From Stenotrophomonas sp. SAM-B (GTDB lineage Bacteria; Pseudomonadota; Gammaproteobacteria; Xanthomonadales; Xanthomonadaceae), in NCBI RefSeq assembly GCF_013387485.1, contig NZ_JABBXB010000004.1:62001-126000 (forward strand): a stretch of 64,000 nucleotides of DNA, in the 5' to 3' direction. A program made the position numbers and the translations under genes. Under the pieces are notes generated by a model that saw nothing but the letters and a program-made list of their open reading frames with translations, was not told where the DNA came from and did no database searches. Each line of letters opens with the position of its first letter. Positions within the stretch are counted from its first letter, which is position 1. Positions 33,772 through 47,692 of the stretch are shown here, piece by piece.

Positions 33772-34398
33772 ATGTTCTCTCTGCAGACCATTTTTGGCTC
33801 CGGCAAACAGTTCTACACCCTGCTGGACGAGGCTGCCCAGGCCGCCCAGGACAGCTCCAAGGCGCTGCACTCCATGCTGCGCGAAGCGGACCGCCAGCCG
33901 GCGCTGGACGCCTTCAAGCTGGCCCGCCTGCGCGAGCGCGCGGCCTCGGACAAGATCAGCCAGGCGCTGGTCGACAGCTTCATGACCCCGATCGAGCGCG
34001 AAGACATCGAAGCGCTGGGTTCGGCGCTGTACAAGATTCCCAAGCAGATCGAGAAGTTCGCCGATCGCTATTCGCTGGCCACCCAGCATCTGGAACACAT
34101 CGATTTCGCGCCGCGCGCGGCGATGCTGGAACAGGCTGCCAACGTGGTCGTGGAGATGGTCAACGACCTGCGCCACATGAACCTGGACCGGATGACCGCG
34201 CTCAACGAGAAGCTGCGTTCGCTGGAAAACGAAGCCGACCGCCTGATGCTCGAGCTGTACCGCGACATCTATTCCGGCCGCCTGGACAGCCTGCAGATGT
34301 TCCTGCTCAAGGAATTCTTCGAGATCCTGGAAAAGGCCATCGATCGTTGCCGCGAGGCCGGCGTGGTGGCGTACCAGATCGTCTTGAAGAACAGCTGA
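33772..34398 (+). CDS. DUF47 family PhoU-like accessory protein
   Basis: The 208-residue, almost wholly helical protein of the DUF47 (PhoU-related) family has the typical SFMTPIEREDIEALGSALYKI and the helix around DRLMLELYRDIYSGRLD. DUF47 proteins are regularly encoded next to Pit phosphate transporters and are thought to regulate them, as is the case here with a 13-nt gap. ATG 33772 chosen over the longer frame from 33646, which runs through the promoter region. Confidence 0.88.
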   Translation: MFSLQTIFGSGKQFYTLLDEAAQAAQDSSKALHSMLREADRQPALDAFKLARLRERAASDKISQALVDSFMTPIEREDIEALGSALYKIPKQIEKFADRYSLATQHLEHIDFAPRAAMLEQAANVVVEMVNDLRHMNLDRMTALNEKLRSLENEADRLMLELYRDIYSGRLDSLQMFLLKEFFEILEKAIDRCREAGVVAYQIVLKNS

Positions 34399-34411
34399 CG
34401 GACGCCACAGC

Positions 34412-35533
34412 ATGCTGACCCTTGTCCTGGTGGTGATCCTGGCCGCGCTCGTCTTCGAGTTCATCAACGGCTTCCACGACACCGCCAACTCCATCGCCAC
34501 CGTGGTGGCGACCAAAGTGCTCTCGCCCGGCTGGGCGGTGATGCTCGCCGCGTTCATGAACCTCATCGGCGCGCTGACCGGCACCGCCGTCGCGCTGACC
34601 ATCGCCTCGGGCCTGCTCAACACCAACGTGGTCGATGTGACCCCGCAGGTGATCCTGTGCGCGCTGCTGGGCGGCATCATCTGGAACCTGATCACGTGGT
34701 GGAAGGGCCTGCCGTCCTCGTCCTCGCACGCCCTGATCGGCGGCCTGTGCGGCGCCGGCCTGGCCGCTGCCCATAACAACTGGGATGCACTGATCTGGTC
34801 TGAACGCATCGGCACCTGGGCCCAGAACAAGGGCCTGCTGTGGAAGGTGTTCCTGCCGATGATCACCTCGCCGATCGCCGGCTTCCTGCTCGGCATCGCG
34901 GTGATGCTGCTGCTGTGGGGCATGATCGCGGGCATGGCGAAGATCGGTGGCTTCCTGGGCCGCCTGGCCCGGCCGCGCATCGTCAACGCCTTCTTCGGCA
35001 AGGCGCAGATCGTGTCGGCGGCCTACATGGGCTTCGCCCACGGTCACAACGACGCGCAGAAGACCATGGGCATCATCGCCATGACCCTGATCGGTGCCGA
35101 GGCGACCGGTGCGTTGAACGACCTGCCGTCCTGGCTGGCCTTCATGCACCCGGACGCGAGCGCCGGTGACGGCATCGCGATGTGGATCGTGCTGACCTGC
35201 GCCGTGGTGATGGCCGCCGGTACCGCGTCGGGCGGCTGGAAGATCATCAAGACCCTGGGCCACAAGATGGTCAAGCTGCACCCGATCCACGGTTTCGCCG
35301 CGGAAACCAGCTCGGCCACGATCCTGACCGTGGCGGCGCACTTCGGCATGCCGGTCTCCACCACCCACAGCATCTCCACCGCGATCATGGGCGTGGGCTT
35401 CGCCAAGAACCCGCGTTCGCTGCGCTTCGGCGTGATCGAGCGCATCGTGTGGGCTTGGATCCTGACGATCCCGGCCGCTGGGGGCTGTGCGTACCTGATC
35501 CTGCGTCTGTTCGAAATGTTCGGCTGGGCCTGA
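34412..35533 (+). CDS. Low-affinity inorganic phosphate transporter (Pit family)
   Basis: The 373-residue integral membrane proton (or sodium) phosphate symporter of the PHO4/Pit family has the internal duplication with the two signature helices: EFINGFHDTANSIATVVAT at the start of the first half and AHGHNDAQKTMGIIAM in the second, both followed by SHA/STTHS-type motifs. About ten membrane segments are visible. It is downstream of the DUF47 gene in a two-gene operon that ends in a strong terminator. Confidence 0.93.
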   Translation: MLTLVLVVILAALVFEFINGFHDTANSIATVVATKVLSPGWAVMLAAFMNLIGALTGTAVALTIASGLLNTNVVDVTPQVILCALLGGIIWNLITWWKGLPSSSSHALIGGLCGAGLAAAHNNWDALIWSERIGTWAQNKGLLWKVFLPMITSPIAGFLLGIAVMLLLWGMIAGMAKIGGFLGRLARPRIVNAFFGKAQIVSAAYMGFAHGHNDAQKTMGIIAMTLIGAEATGALNDLPSWLAFMHPDASAGDGIAMWIVLTCAVVMAAGTASGGWKIIKTLGHKMVKLHPIHGFAAETSSATILTVAAHFGMPVSTTHSISTAIMGVGFAKNPRSLRFGVIERIVWAWILTIPAAGGCAYLILRLFEMFGWA

Positions 35534-35554
35534 TCGGTCCACGCGTTGAACATC

Positions 35555-35583
35555 GAAAAGCCCGCCGAAAGGCGGGCTTTTTC
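35555..35583 (+). terminator. Terminator of the DUF47/Pit operon
   Basis: AAAAGCCCGCC and GGCGGGCTTTTT arms around GAAA. Confidence 0.9.
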
Positions 35584-35649
35584 GTGGGAGGGATCCTGCC
35601 GGACAGGGTGGGGCTGGGCCGGCACACCCAGGATGGCGTCGCGCCGGCT

Positions 35650-36222
35650 CTAATGCGGCGCTGGGTCGGCCCGGTCCTGCCACTCGCGTGCCAGCAGGCC
35701 GTACACGGCTGAATCGGAGACCTCGCCGGCAACCCGCCAGCGCTCCCGCAGCACTCCTTCGCGCTGGAAGCCGAGCCGCTCCAGCACCTTCGCCGAGGGC
35801 ACGTTGCGCGGATCGATCTCCGCTTCCAGGCGACGCAGGCGCAGCACGTCGAACAGATACGCCGCGAACCGTGACAGCGCCTCGTGCATGTAGCCCTTGC
35901 CCTGCGCCGACGGCGCGAGGTGATACCCGATCTCCGCGCGCCGGGACGTCTCGTCGATCGCGAACACCACCACGATCCCCAGCAGTGGCCCGTCCACACA
36001 CTCACGGATCGCCAGCTTCAACTGCGTGCCCGCATCCAGCGCAGCCAGATCGTCGAGGATCTGCACGTAGGCCTGCTTGAGGTCCGTCCACGCCGGATGG
36101 TTCCAGTAGCGCATGCCGGCACGGTCGGACTGGATCGCGAACAGCGCCTGCGCGTCGCCGGCCCGGACAGGGGTCAGTGCCAGGCGTGCGCTGTCCAACT
36201 GCAGGGTCGGATCGAACGGCAT
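35650..36222 (-). CDS. RimJ/RimL-type GNAT acetyltransferase
   Basis: The 190-residue GNAT protein of the RimJ/RimL subgroup has the N-terminal strand SARLALTPVRAGDAQALFAI, the acetyl-CoA loop APSAQGKGYMHEAL and the C-terminal ARNVPSAKVLERLGF-like motif (here DPRNVPSAKVLERLGF). Such enzymes acetylate protein N-termini or small amines; the target is not predictable. Single gene between two terminators. Confidence 0.87.
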   Translation of the reverse strand: MPFDPTLQLDSARLALTPVRAGDAQALFAIQSDRAGMRYWNHPAWTDLKQAYVQILDDLAALDAGTQLKLAIRECVDGPLLGIVVVFAIDETSRRAEIGYHLAPSAQGKGYMHEALSRFAAYLFDVLRLRRLEAEIDPRNVPSAKVLERLGFQREGVLRERWRVAGEVSDSAVYGLLAREWQDRADPAPH

Positions 36223-36301
36223 GCGGGTTCCTGTGCTCGAGGTATGGCCACGTTAGCCGCTCCTGCCCCGTGTAGCCATGCCCGGTGTCTCCCCGCGCCC
36301 C

Positions 36302-36331
36302 AAAAAAAACCCGCCGGGAGGCGGGTTTTTC
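36302..36331 (-). terminator. Terminator of parE (bidirectional)
   Basis: AAACCCGCC and GGCGGGTTT arms around GGGA; a long A run on the plus strand becomes a T run for the minus-strand gene parE, which ends 20 nt upstream of it. Confidence 0.88.
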
Positions 36332-36350
36332 CAGTATCACAACCGATCGA

Positions 36351-38240
36351 TCAGACTTCCAGCGAGGCCAGGTCGCCCTTCTTTTCCAGCCAGCCCTTGC
36401 GGTCGCTGGCGCGCTTCTTGGCCAGCAGCATGTCCATCAGCGAATGGGTCTGCTCGCCATCGTCGATGGTGAGCTGCACCAAGCGACGCGTATCGGGATG
36501 GATGGTGGACTCGCGCAGCTGCTGCGGGTTCATTTCACCCAGGCCCTTGAAGCGGGTCACGCTGACCTGGCCCTTGATCTTCTCGCGCTCGATCTTGTCC
36601 AGCATCGTGCGCTTTTCTTCCTCGTCCAAGGCGTAGAACACCTGCTTGCCCACGTCGACGCGGAACAGCGGCGGCATCGCCACGAATACGTGGCCGGCAT
36701 CGACCAGCGCCGGGAAGTGCTTGAGGAACAGCGCGGTCAGCAGGGTCGCGATGTGCAGGCCGTCCGAGTCGGCGTCGGCCAGGATGACGACCTTGCCGTA
36801 GCGCAGGCCGGCGATGTCTTCCTTGCCCGGGTCGCAGCCGATCGCGATCGCCAGGTTGTGCACTTCTTCCGAGGCCAGCACGCTGCCCGAGGACACTTCC
36901 CAGGTGTTGAGGATCTTGCCGCGCAGCGGCAGGATCGCCTGGAAGTCCTTGTCGCGGGCCTGCTTGGCACTGCCGCCCGCGGAGTCGCCTTCGACCAGGA
37001 ACAGCTCGGTGCGCGACAGGTCCTGGCTGATGCAGTCGGCCAGCTTGCCGGGCAGGGCGGGGCCCTGGGTGACCTTCTTGCGGGTCACCAGCTTCTCGGT
37101 CTTCAGGCGCGCACTGGCGCGCTCGATCGCCAGCTGCGCGATCTGCTCGCCCAATGCGACGTTCTGATTCAGCAGCAGGCTGAAGGCATCATGCGCTGCG
37201 CCCTCGACGAAGCCCGCGGCCTGGCGCGAGGACAGCCGCTCCTTGGTCTGGCCGCTGAACTGCGGGTCGGTCATCTTCAGCGACAGCACGAACGACACGC
37301 GGTCCCAGACATCCTCCGGGGCCAGCTTGACGCCACGCGGCAGCAGGTTGCGGAAGTCGCAGAACTCGCGCAGCGCCTCGGTCAGGCCGGTGCGCAGGCC
37401 GTTGGCGTGGGTGCCGTGCTGGGCGGTGGGAATCAGGTTGACGTAGCTTTCCTGGACCAGTTCGCCCTCGGGAATCCAGGCCAGGGCCCAGTCCACGATC
37501 TCGTTTTCTTTCTTCAGGTGGCCCACGAACAGGTCGGCCGGCAGCATCTCGCGCTCGCCAAGCTCGGCCTTCAGGTAATCGCTCAGGCCATCTTCGTAGT
37601 ACCAGGTGTCCTGCTCGCCGGTCGCTTCATCGAGAAGCTTGACGGTCAGGCCCGGGCACAGCACAGCCTTGGCGCGCAGCAGGTGGCGAAGGGCACGCAG
37701 GTTGTACTTGGGCGTATCGAAGTACTTCGGGTCGGCCCAGAAGCGCACGCGGGTACCGGTGTTCTTCTTGCCGACGCTGCCGACCACTTCCAGCGGAGTG
37801 GCGCGGTCGCCGTTGCGGAAGGTGATGCGGTGTTCGCTGCCGTCGCGCTTGATGTGCACTTCGACCAGGGTGGACAACGCGTTGACCACGCTGACGCCGA
37901 CGCCATGCAGGCCGCCGGAGAAGGTGTAGTTCTTGTTGTTGAACTTGCCGCCCGCATGCAGGCGGGTCAGGATCAGTTCGACGCCGGGGATCTTCTCCTC
38001 GGGGTGGATGTCCACGGGCATGCCGCGGCCGTCATCGCTGACCTCGCAGCTGCCGTCCTTGAACAGCGTGACTTCGACCGTGTGGGCGTGTCCGGCCAAG
38101 GCTTCGTCGACGGCATTGTCGATGACTTCCTGCGCCAGATGGTTCGGGCGCGCGGTGTCGGTGTACATGCCGGGGCGGCGCTTGACCGGGTCCAGGCCGG
38201 ACAGGACTTCAATATCGGCGGCGTTATAGCGGGCGTTCAT
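36351..38240 (-). CDS. parE: DNA topoisomerase IV subunit B
   Basis: ATPase subunit of the enzyme that unlinks replicated chromosomes. The 629 residues fit ParE rather than GyrB (about 800). GHKL ATPase motifs are present: [29 protein letters not shown] and [15 protein letters not shown]. The TOPRIM domain has [26 protein letters not shown] and the acidic cluster [14 protein letters not shown]-terminal [12 protein letters not shown] is intact. It stands alone on the minus strand; parC is not in the window. Confidence 0.96.
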   Translation of the reverse strand: MNARYNAADIEVLSGLDPVKRRPGMYTDTARPNHLAQEVIDNAVDEALAGHAHTVEVTLFKDGSCEVSDDGRGMPVDIHPEEKIPGVELILTRLHAGGKFNNKNYTFSGGLHGVGVSVVNALSTLVEVHIKRDGSEHRITFRNGDRATPLEVVGSVGKKNTGTRVRFWADPKYFDTPKYNLRALRHLLRAKAVLCPGLTVKLLDEATGEQDTWYYEDGLSDYLKAELGEREMLPADLFVGHLKKENEIVDWALAWIPEGELVQESYVNLIPTAQHGTHANGLRTGLTEALREFCDFRNLLPRGVKLAPEDVWDRVSFVLSLKMTDPQFSGQTKERLSSRQAAGFVEGAAHDAFSLLLNQNVALGEQIAQLAIERASARLKTEKLVTRKKVTQGPALPGKLADCISQDLSRTELFLVEGDSAGGSAKQARDKDFQAILPLRGKILNTWEVSSGSVLASEEVHNLAIAIGCDPGKEDIAGLRYGKVVILADADSDGLHIATLLTALFLKHFPALVDAGHVFVAMPPLFRVDVGKQVFYALDEEEKRTMLDKIEREKIKGQVSVTRFKGLGEMNPQQLRESTIHPDTRRLVQLTIDDGEQTHSLMDMLLAKKRASDRKGWLEKKGDLASLEV

Positions 38241-38403
38241 CTGTCTTCATAAAGCGCAATGCGACGGCGAAGTTTGCGGTCTGGACGGGTTTTTTGCACG
38301 CCACACGTTCAGGGGGCGGCCGACCGGGGCGCGATAGACTGTCTGGGATGGGAAACCGGACCCTCCGGCGACCCATTCCATGCCATACCGCGAGGAGCAC
38401 CCC

Positions 38404-38643
38404 ATGAAGAAGTTGCTGACCATCGTTGCCATCGCCGCCGCGGTGGTGGCCGTGCCCATGGCACTGGCCCAGAACGCCGGACAGGGCCAGCCCACGCCGC
38501 AGCAGGGCGAACAGGCCGACAAGGCGCAGGCCGAGGCGGACGCCAAGGCCAAGCGCCGCGCCGCCGCCACGGCCGAAATGAAGGCCAGGGGCGAGCAGGC
38601 CCCGCAGAAGGAAGAGGAAGAAGAGGCGCGGAAGAAGCGATAA
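38404..38643 (+). CDS. Small secreted charged protein of unknown function
   Basis: The 79-residue precursor has a clear signal peptide (MKKLLTIVAIAAAVVAVPMALA before QNAG). The mature peptide of about 57 residues is low-complexity, rich in Gln, Ala, Lys and Glu, ending in a run of glutamates and KKR; it is probably a disordered or single-helix periplasmic protein. GAGGAG at 38391-38396 is a strong Shine-Dalgarno. No family recognised. Followed by a region of several hairpins. Confidence 0.7.
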   Translation: MKKLLTIVAIAAAVVAVPMALAQNAGQGQPTPQQGEQADKAQAEADAKAKRRAAATAEMKARGEQAPQKEEEEEARKKR

Positions 38644-38798
38644 GCGCTTCGCGCTGACGCTTCCCCACGGTTTGCGCGGCAAACCGTGGGCCCCGCTCAC
38701 CCTCTCCTCCACATCCCCGCGCCTGTCGGCGCGCCCCCTTGAACTCCAAGGGGGCTCTCCACCAGAGAGGCCTGGGAATCTGAAAAAGTACTCACCAT
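38644..38798 (+). other. Cluster of hairpins downstream of the small secreted protein
   Basis: No gene. A perfect 12-bp inverted repeat (CCCACGGTTTGC and its complement, 38664-38690) and a CCCCCTTG/CCAAGGGGG hairpin (about 38739-38757) precede the terminator at 38799. The region may be a structured 3' UTR or a small RNA. Confidence 0.45.
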
Positions 38799-38831
38799 GA
38801 GCCCCGGTATCGCGCCGGGGCTCTTCTTTTT
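38799..38831 (+). terminator. Strong terminator before pyrG
   Basis: GAGCCCCGG and CCGGGGCTC arms around a 7-nt loop, followed by TTCTTTTT. Confidence 0.88.
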
Positions 38832-38854
38832 ATGTGAAGACCGTCATCCGCCCC

Positions 38855-38883
38855 TTGGGCTGGAGGCCGGCAATCTGTAAACT
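38855..38883 (+). promoter_or_regulatory. Promoter candidate for pyrG
   Basis: TTGGGC (38855-38860), 17-bp spacer, TAAACT (38878-38883); start near 38890. This gives a leader of about 270 nt before the pyrG ATG. Confidence 0.5.
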
Positions 38884-38904
38884 ATGGCTTTCCGGGAGTA
38901 GTGC

Positions 38905-40826
<1,922 letters not shown>

Positions 40827-40931
40827 TCGGCACGCCGCACTTGCAGTGGGGGCCGCGCGCCCCCATTGCAGAGCGCTAATCACCCACGGCGGCTGGCCTG
40901 GCCAGTGTCCGCCGGACAACAAGGAAACGCC

Positions 40932-41758
<827 letters not shown>

Positions 41759-41762
<4 letters not shown>

Positions 41763-42175
41763 TGGCCGACGTTCCGGCGTCACCCGCGGTGCGCCGCGGC
41801 TGGCGCGGCTGGGCCTGGGGCTGGATCGCGCTGGGCGCGGCGATCGCCGCCTGGTGCGGGGTGTTCCTGCTGGTGGTGCTGATGTTCACCAGCATGGGCT
41901 CGCCCGGTGATGGCGACAACGCACTGCGCGCGGTGATGCCGATGCTGTTGGTGACGCTGTCGCTGACCGGCACCGCCGCACTGGCCTGCGTGACCGCCAG
42001 CGTGCTCGCGTTCCGGCTGCGCCGGCAACCGGCCGGCGGCGGTGTCGGGCTGGTCCTGCTGGCGTTGCTGCTGGTGCTGCTGGTGATCCCGTCGCTGGTT
42101 CCGGGCAACGCCAGCGTGGTTGGGGTGCTGTCCGCGCCCTCGCCGATTTGGCAAGTGACGGGTGTGCAGGGATAA
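41759..42175 (+). CDS. Small membrane protein of unknown function between kdsA and eno
   Basis: The 138-residue protein has three hydrophobic segments (about 22-45, 60-88 and 98-118), rich in Leu, Val and Ala, so it is an inner-membrane protein. ATG 41759 overlaps the kdsA stop (ATGA), which supports translation as part of the pyrG-kdsA-eno operon; ATG 41762 is an alternative. Not recognised as any named family. Confidence 0.65.
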
Positions 42176-43531
<1,356 letters not shown>

Positions 43532-43535
43532 TCGC

Positions 43536-43886
43536 ATGCGCAACTGGCGCTGGCTGCTGCTGGTGCTCGCGCTGCTGCTCGCATGGCTGCAGTACCGTTT
43601 CTGGTTTGGACCGGGCAACTCGGGCGAAGTGATGATGCTCGAGGCCCAGGTCGAGAACCAGAAGCGGGACAACGCCGGGCTGCAGCAGCGCAATGACGCG
43701 CTCGCTGCCGAGGTCAAGGACCTCAAGGAAGGCGAAGCAGCGATCGAAGAACGCGCGCGCAGCGAGCTGGGCATGATCAAGCCCGGCGAAAAGTTCTACC
43801 GCGTGGTCGAAGACGCGCCGGTGCCGCCTCCGCGTGCGCCGACGGCGGTCACCGACCCGGACGCGCCGCATCAGGATATTCCCTGA
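43536..43886 (+). CDS. ftsB: Cell division protein FtsB
   Basis: Bitopic septum protein that links FtsQ and FtsL in the divisome. The 116-residue product has a very short cytoplasmic end, a membrane segment (about 4-21, [18 protein letters not shown]), a coiled coil ([22 protein letters not shown], split around residues 34-70) and a proline-rich tail. Stop and ispD start overlap (TGATG). Confidence 0.93.
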   Translation: MRNWRWLLLVLALLLAWLQYRFWFGPGNSGEVMMLEAQVENQKRDNAGLQQRNDALAAEVKDLKEGEAAIEERARSELGMIKPGEKFYRVVEDAPVPPPRAPTAVTDPDAPHQDIP

Positions 43887-44581
43887 TGGCGGGCATCTGG
43901 GCGGTGGTTCCCGCCGCTGGCCGTGGCACCCGCTTCGGCGGGGCCACGCCCAAGCAGTATCTGCTCGCCGGCGACCGTGTGCTGCTGGCCCATACTCTCG
44001 AGGCACTACTCTCGCACCCGGTCGTGGCCGGGGTGATGGTGGTTATCGCCGAGAACGACGCCGACTGGCCGGGCTGGCAGTCGCTGGCGGACAAACCCAT
44101 TCTGACCTGCATCGGCGGTGCAACCCGCGCCAGCTCGGTGCTGGCCGGCCTGCAGGCCTTGCCGGATGACGTACGCGCCGACGATTTCGTGCTGGTCCAC
44201 GACGCCGCGCGCCCGAACCTGGCCGCTGCCGATCTCGGCCGCCTGCTGGAAGTCGGGCGTGCCGACCCGGTCGGGGCGATCCTGGCCGCACCGGTGCGCG
44301 ATACGCTCAAGCGTGCCGGCGACGACGGCGGCATCGATGCCACCGAACCACGCGAACGCCTCTGGCGCGCGCTGACCCCGCAGCTGTTCCGCCGCCACCA
44401 GTTGGCGCGCGCGCTGCAGGAGGCGGCCGACGCCGGCGTGGACATCACCGACGAAGCCATGGCGATGGAGCGCCAGGGGCTGCGCCCGCTGCTGGTGGAA
44501 GGCAGCGAAGACAATTTCAAGGTCACCACCCCGGCTGATCTGTCCCGTTTCGAATTCGTGCTGTCGCGTCGCGCACCCTGA
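43886..44581 (+). CDS. ispD: 2-C-methyl-D-erythritol 4-phosphate cytidylyltransferase
   Basis: Third enzyme of the MEP isoprenoid pathway. The 231 residues have the nucleotide-binding start [29 protein letters not shown] and the C-terminal [14 protein letters not shown] motif. ATG 43886 overlaps the ftsB stop; ispF follows after 37 nt. Confidence 0.96.
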   Translation: MAGIWAVVPAAGRGTRFGGATPKQYLLAGDRVLLAHTLEALLSHPVVAGVMVVIAENDADWPGWQSLADKPILTCIGGATRASSVLAGLQALPDDVRADDFVLVHDAARPNLAAADLGRLLEVGRADPVGAILAAPVRDTLKRAGDDGGIDATEPRERLWRALTPQLFRRHQLARALQEAADAGVDITDEAMAMERQGLRPLLVEGSEDNFKVTTPADLSRFEFVLSRRAP

Positions 44582-44618
44582 CGTCCGCACGCGCCGCACC
44601 CAACCGCAGGTTCTTGCA

Positions 44619-45116
44619 ATGACCACGCCCCAGTTTCCTCCCTTCCGCATCGGACAGGGCTACGACGTCCATGCCTTCGGCGAGGGCGACCACATCATGC
44701 TCGGCGGCATCCGCGTTGAACACAGCCGCGGGGTGCTCGCGCACAGCGATGGCGATGTGATCCTGCACGCGCTGTGCGATGCGATGCTCGGTGCATTGGC
44801 GCTGGGCGACATCGGTGTGCATTTCCCGCCGACCGACATGCGCTGGAAGGGCGCGGACAGCGCGCACCTGCTCGACCATTGCAACGGGCTGCTGCGCGAG
44901 CGCGGCTGGCAGGTCGGCAACACCGACATCACCGTGATCTGCGAGCGGCCGAAGGTCGGCCCGCACGCCCTGGCCATGCGCGAGCGCATCGCCACCGTGC
45001 TGGGGATCGCGCTGGACTGCGTGAGCGTCAAGGCGACCACGTCGGAGAAGCTGGGCTTCACCGGCCGCAGCGAGGGCATCGCCGCCCAGGCCAGCGTGCT
45101 GTTGGTGGCCCTGTGA
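44619..45116 (+). CDS. ispF: 2-C-methyl-D-erythritol 2,4-cyclodiphosphate synthase
   Basis: Fifth MEP-pathway enzyme, acting after IspD and IspE. The 165-residue product has the zinc site [17 protein letters not shown] (Asp and His ligands) and [25 protein letters not shown], plus the C-terminal [14 protein letters not shown]. Its stop overlaps the truD GTG start (GTGA). Confidence 0.96.
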   Translation: MTTPQFPPFRIGQGYDVHAFGEGDHIMLGGIRVEHSRGVLAHSDGDVILHALCDAMLGALALGDIGVHFPPTDMRWKGADSAHLLDHCNGLLRERGWQVGNTDITVICERPKVGPHALAMRERIATVLGIALDCVSVKATTSEKLGFTGRSEGIAAQASVLLVAL

Positions 45117-46156
45117 TCCCGTTGCCGCTGGCGTTCGGCGCGCCGCTGCTCAGCGCGAAGATCCGCACCTCGCCCGAGGATTTCCAGGTCGACGAACTGC
45201 CGGCGTTCGAGCCGAGCGGGGAGGGCGAGCACCTGCTGCTGACCCTCCGCAAGCGCGGCGCCAATACCGTGCATGTCGCCAAGGTGCTGGCCAAGTGGGC
45301 CGGGCTGCCGGACATGGGGGTCAGCTACGCCGGCATGAAGGATCGCCACGCGGTCACCACGCAGCGCTTCAGCGTGCACCTGCCCAAGCGCGTGGCACCG
45401 GACCCGGCGCTGCTGGCGTCGGACGAGATCGAGGTGGTGGAGTCGACCTGGCACAACCGCAAGCTGCAGCGCGGTGCGCTGGCCGGCAACCGCTTCAAGC
45501 TGGTGCTGCGCGATGTGCAGGGCGATCCCGCGGCCATCGAAGAGCGCCTGTCCCATATCGCCTCGCGCGGCCTGCCGAACTGGTTCGGTGAGCAGCGCTT
45601 CGGCCGCGATGGCGGCAACGTGCCGGCCGCGCTGGCGATGTTCGGTGGCCGTCGCATGCGCCCCGACCAGCGTTCGTTGCTGCTTTCGGCGGCCCGTTCG
45701 GCCCTGTTCAACCAGGTGCTGGCGGCACGCGTGGAGCAGGGCAACTGGGACACGCCGCTGGACGGCGAGGTCTGGATGCTCGACGGCAGCCGCAGCGTGT
45801 TCGGCCCGGAGCCGTGGACGGATCTGCTGGCCGATCGCCTCGGCCGGTTCGACATCCATCCCAGCGGCCCGTTGTGGGGCGAGGGCGAGCTGCGCAGCAC
45901 CGGTGCCGCCGCCGAACTGGAGCTGGGCGCGGTGTCGGACGCGCAATCGCTGGCGCTGCGGGCCGGCCTGGAAAGCGCCCGCCTGAAGCAGGAGCGCCGC
46001 GCGCTGCGCCTGCGTCCAGCCATGCTGCAGCACCAGTGGCTGGCTGCGGATGTGCTGGAACTCAGCTTCGCACTGCCGCCGGGCTGCTACGCCACTGCAG
46101 TACTGCACGAGTTGGGTCCGGTGGAAGACGCCAGCCAGGCCGCACCTGAGGCGTAG
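45113..46156 (+). CDS. truD: tRNA pseudouridine(13) synthase
   Basis: Makes pseudouridine at position 13 of tRNA-Glu. The 347 residues have the TruD motif [19 protein letters not shown] with catalytic Asp77, [14 protein letters not shown] and the typical insertion domain. GTG 45113 is coupled to the ispF stop. The stop codon TAG (46154-46156) is part of the GTAG palindrome that follows. Confidence 0.95.
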   Translation: MIPLPLAFGAPLLSAKIRTSPEDFQVDELPAFEPSGEGEHLLLTLRKRGANTVHVAKVLAKWAGLPDMGVSYAGMKDRHAVTTQRFSVHLPKRVAPDPALLASDEIEVVESTWHNRKLQRGALAGNRFKLVLRDVQGDPAAIEERLSHIASRGLPNWFGEQRFGRDGGNVPAALAMFGGRRMRPDQRSLLLSAARSALFNQVLAARVEQGNWDTPLDGEVWMLDGSRSVFGPEPWTDLLADRLGRFDIHPSGPLWGEGELRSTGAAAELELGAVSDAQSLALRAGLESARLKQERRALRLRPAMLQHQWLAADVLELSFALPPGCYATAVLHELGPVEDASQAAPEA

Positions 46157-46190
46157 AGCCACGCCATGCGTGGCTGCGGGGTGGCTCTAC
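46153..46190 (+). repeat. SMAG/REP-like palindrome at the truD / Smr convergence
   Basis: GTAG head, AGCCACGC/GCGTGGCT stem around CAT, and an outer repeat TAGAGCCAC (46154-46162) with GTGGCTCTA (46181-46189). It overlaps the truD stop and the 3' end of the Smr gene at 46187, and may serve as a two-way transcript end. Confidence 0.7.
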
Positions 46191-46726
46191 CGGTTTGCCA
46201 GCAGCACCAGTACCGCGCCCGTTCCGCCTTGCCCGGCGGGCGCGGAATGAAACGCCAGCACGTCGTTGCGCAGCCGCAGCAGGCGATCAACCAGATTCTT
46301 CAGCACCGGCGCACCCCCGTCGGACTGCAGCCCCTTGCCGTGGATGATGCGCACGCAGCCGTACTCATGCGCATGCGCCTCCACCAGGAACTGCCGCACC
46401 AGTGCCTCGGCCTGGGCCACCGTCGCGCCATGCAGGTCGAGTTCGTCCTGCACGGAATACTGCCCGCGCTTGAGCCGCTGGAACATCTGCGGCGGCAGGT
46501 TGTCGCGCCGGTAGCTGGCGGTATCGCCGGCCTCCAGCGGGCTGCCGTCGCGCAGCAGCCGGGCGAATTCCCCGCGGGCATCCTGTTCATCCTGTTCGGC
46601 CATCCGCGCACGCGGCTTGGGCCGCGGCGCGGCCGGCGGCGGGGTGACCGCCTTGCGCAGCGGCGTGACCTCGCCGATGGCGGCCCGGAACAGCGCCGCG
46701 GGATCTTCGTCTTCAGGATGTGACAT
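46187..46726 (-). CDS. Smr domain protein
   Basis: The 179-residue protein has a charged, proline-rich N-terminal part, the conserved linker YRRDNLPPQMFQRLKRGQYSV, then a C-terminal Smr (small MutS-related) domain with LDLHGATVAQAEALVRQFL and IIHGKGLQSDGG. Smr domains act as endonucleases on nicked DNA or on mRNA in stalled-ribosome rescue (SmrB type); which applies here cannot be told from sequence. Convergent with truD. Confidence 0.9.
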   Translation of the reverse strand: MSHPEDEDPAALFRAAIGEVTPLRKAVTPPPAAPRPKPRARMAEQDEQDARGEFARLLRDGSPLEAGDTASYRRDNLPPQMFQRLKRGQYSVQDELDLHGATVAQAEALVRQFLVEAHAHEYGCVRIIHGKGLQSDGGAPVLKNLVDRLLRLRNDVLAFHSAPAGQGGTGAVLVLLANR

Positions 46727-46912
46727 GCGTACAGCCTAATGGGCGGGAAGGGCGATGCCTACCGTTATCGGGGTAGGACGATCTGTCTGCTTGCGGCACA
46801 ATAGCTGACGCACTTGCGCGGTCGTCCGGTCCCGGGAGGGGCAGGGCCACCGCCGCCAACAGTGGGAAGTGATGGAATCGAAGTCTTGAAAAATCAAGCG
46901 GTTAAATCGCAG

Positions 46913-47692
46913 ATGCGGATTCTGGTCAGCAACGACGACGGTGTCGATGCGCCGGGCATCAAGATGCTCGCCACGGTATTGCGTGACGCCGGTCATGAAG
47001 TGACCGTGGTCGCTCCTGATCGTGATCGTTCCGGCGCCAGCAATTCGCTGACCCTGGACCTGCCGATCCGCATGAAGCGCATCGACCACTACACCTGCTC
47101 GGTGGCCGGCACGCCGACCGACTGCGTGCACCTGGCCCTGACCGGCATGCTCGAGTACGAGCCGGACATGGTGGTCTCGGGCATCAACAACGCCGCCAAC
47201 CTCGGCGACGACGTCATCTACTCCGGCACCGTGTCGGCGGCGATGGAAGGACGGTTCCTCGGTTTGCCTGCCGTGGCGATGTCGCTGGTCACGCACAACC
47301 ACGAGCCCCGTCATTTCGAGACCGCCGCGCGTGCCGCGGTCGAGATCGTGACCCGGCTCAAGGCCGATCCGCTGCCGGCCGACACCATCCTCAACGTCAA
47401 CGTGCCGGACCTGCCGTGGAGCGAGGTGCGGGGGTTCGAAGTGACCCGCCTGGGCAACCGCCATCGCGCCGAGGGCTGCATCGCGCAGCGCGACCCGCGC
47501 GGCAACCAGGTGTTCTGGATCGGCCCGGCCGGGCGCGAGCAGGACTCCGGCCCCGGCACGGATTTCCATGCGGTGCGCAACGGCTTCATCTCGATCACCC
47601 CGATCCAGGTCGACCTCACCCGTTACCAGGCGCTGGAGAAGGTGGCCAGCTGGGTCGGCGGGCTGACTGCCGCACTGGACCGGCCGGCATGA
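46913..47692 (+). CDS. surE: 5'/3'-nucleotidase SurE
   Basis: Divalent-metal phosphatase on nucleoside monophosphates, linked to stationary survival. The 259 residues begin at once with the metal site [14 protein letters not shown] (Asp8, Asp9), followed by [14 protein letters not shown] and [24 protein letters not shown] 46913 chosen since the domain starts there; no Shine-Dalgarno is seen, but a CTTGA/TCAAG hairpin lies about 20 nt upstream. The stop overlaps pcm (ATGA). A surE-pcm-nlpD order like that of other gammaproteobacteria follows. Confidence 0.95.
   Translation: MRILVSNDDGVDAPGIKMLATVLRDAGHEVTVVAPDRDRSGASNSLTLDLPIRMKRIDHYTCSVAGTPTDCVHLALTGMLEYEPDMVVSGINNAANLGDDVIYSGTVSAAMEGRFLGLPAVAMSLVTHNHEPRHFETAARAAVEIVTRLKADPLPADTILNVNVPDLPWSEVRGFEVTRLGNRHRAEGCIAQRDPRGNQVFWIGPAGREQDSGPGTDFHAVRNGFISITPIQVDLTRYQALEKVASWVGGLTAALDRPA

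Noticed and set aside
44774-45112. Extended truD product from the upstream open frame
   Set aside because: The frame upstream of 45113 is the shifted reading of ispF; the TruD domain begins at 45113 with a GTGA overlap.
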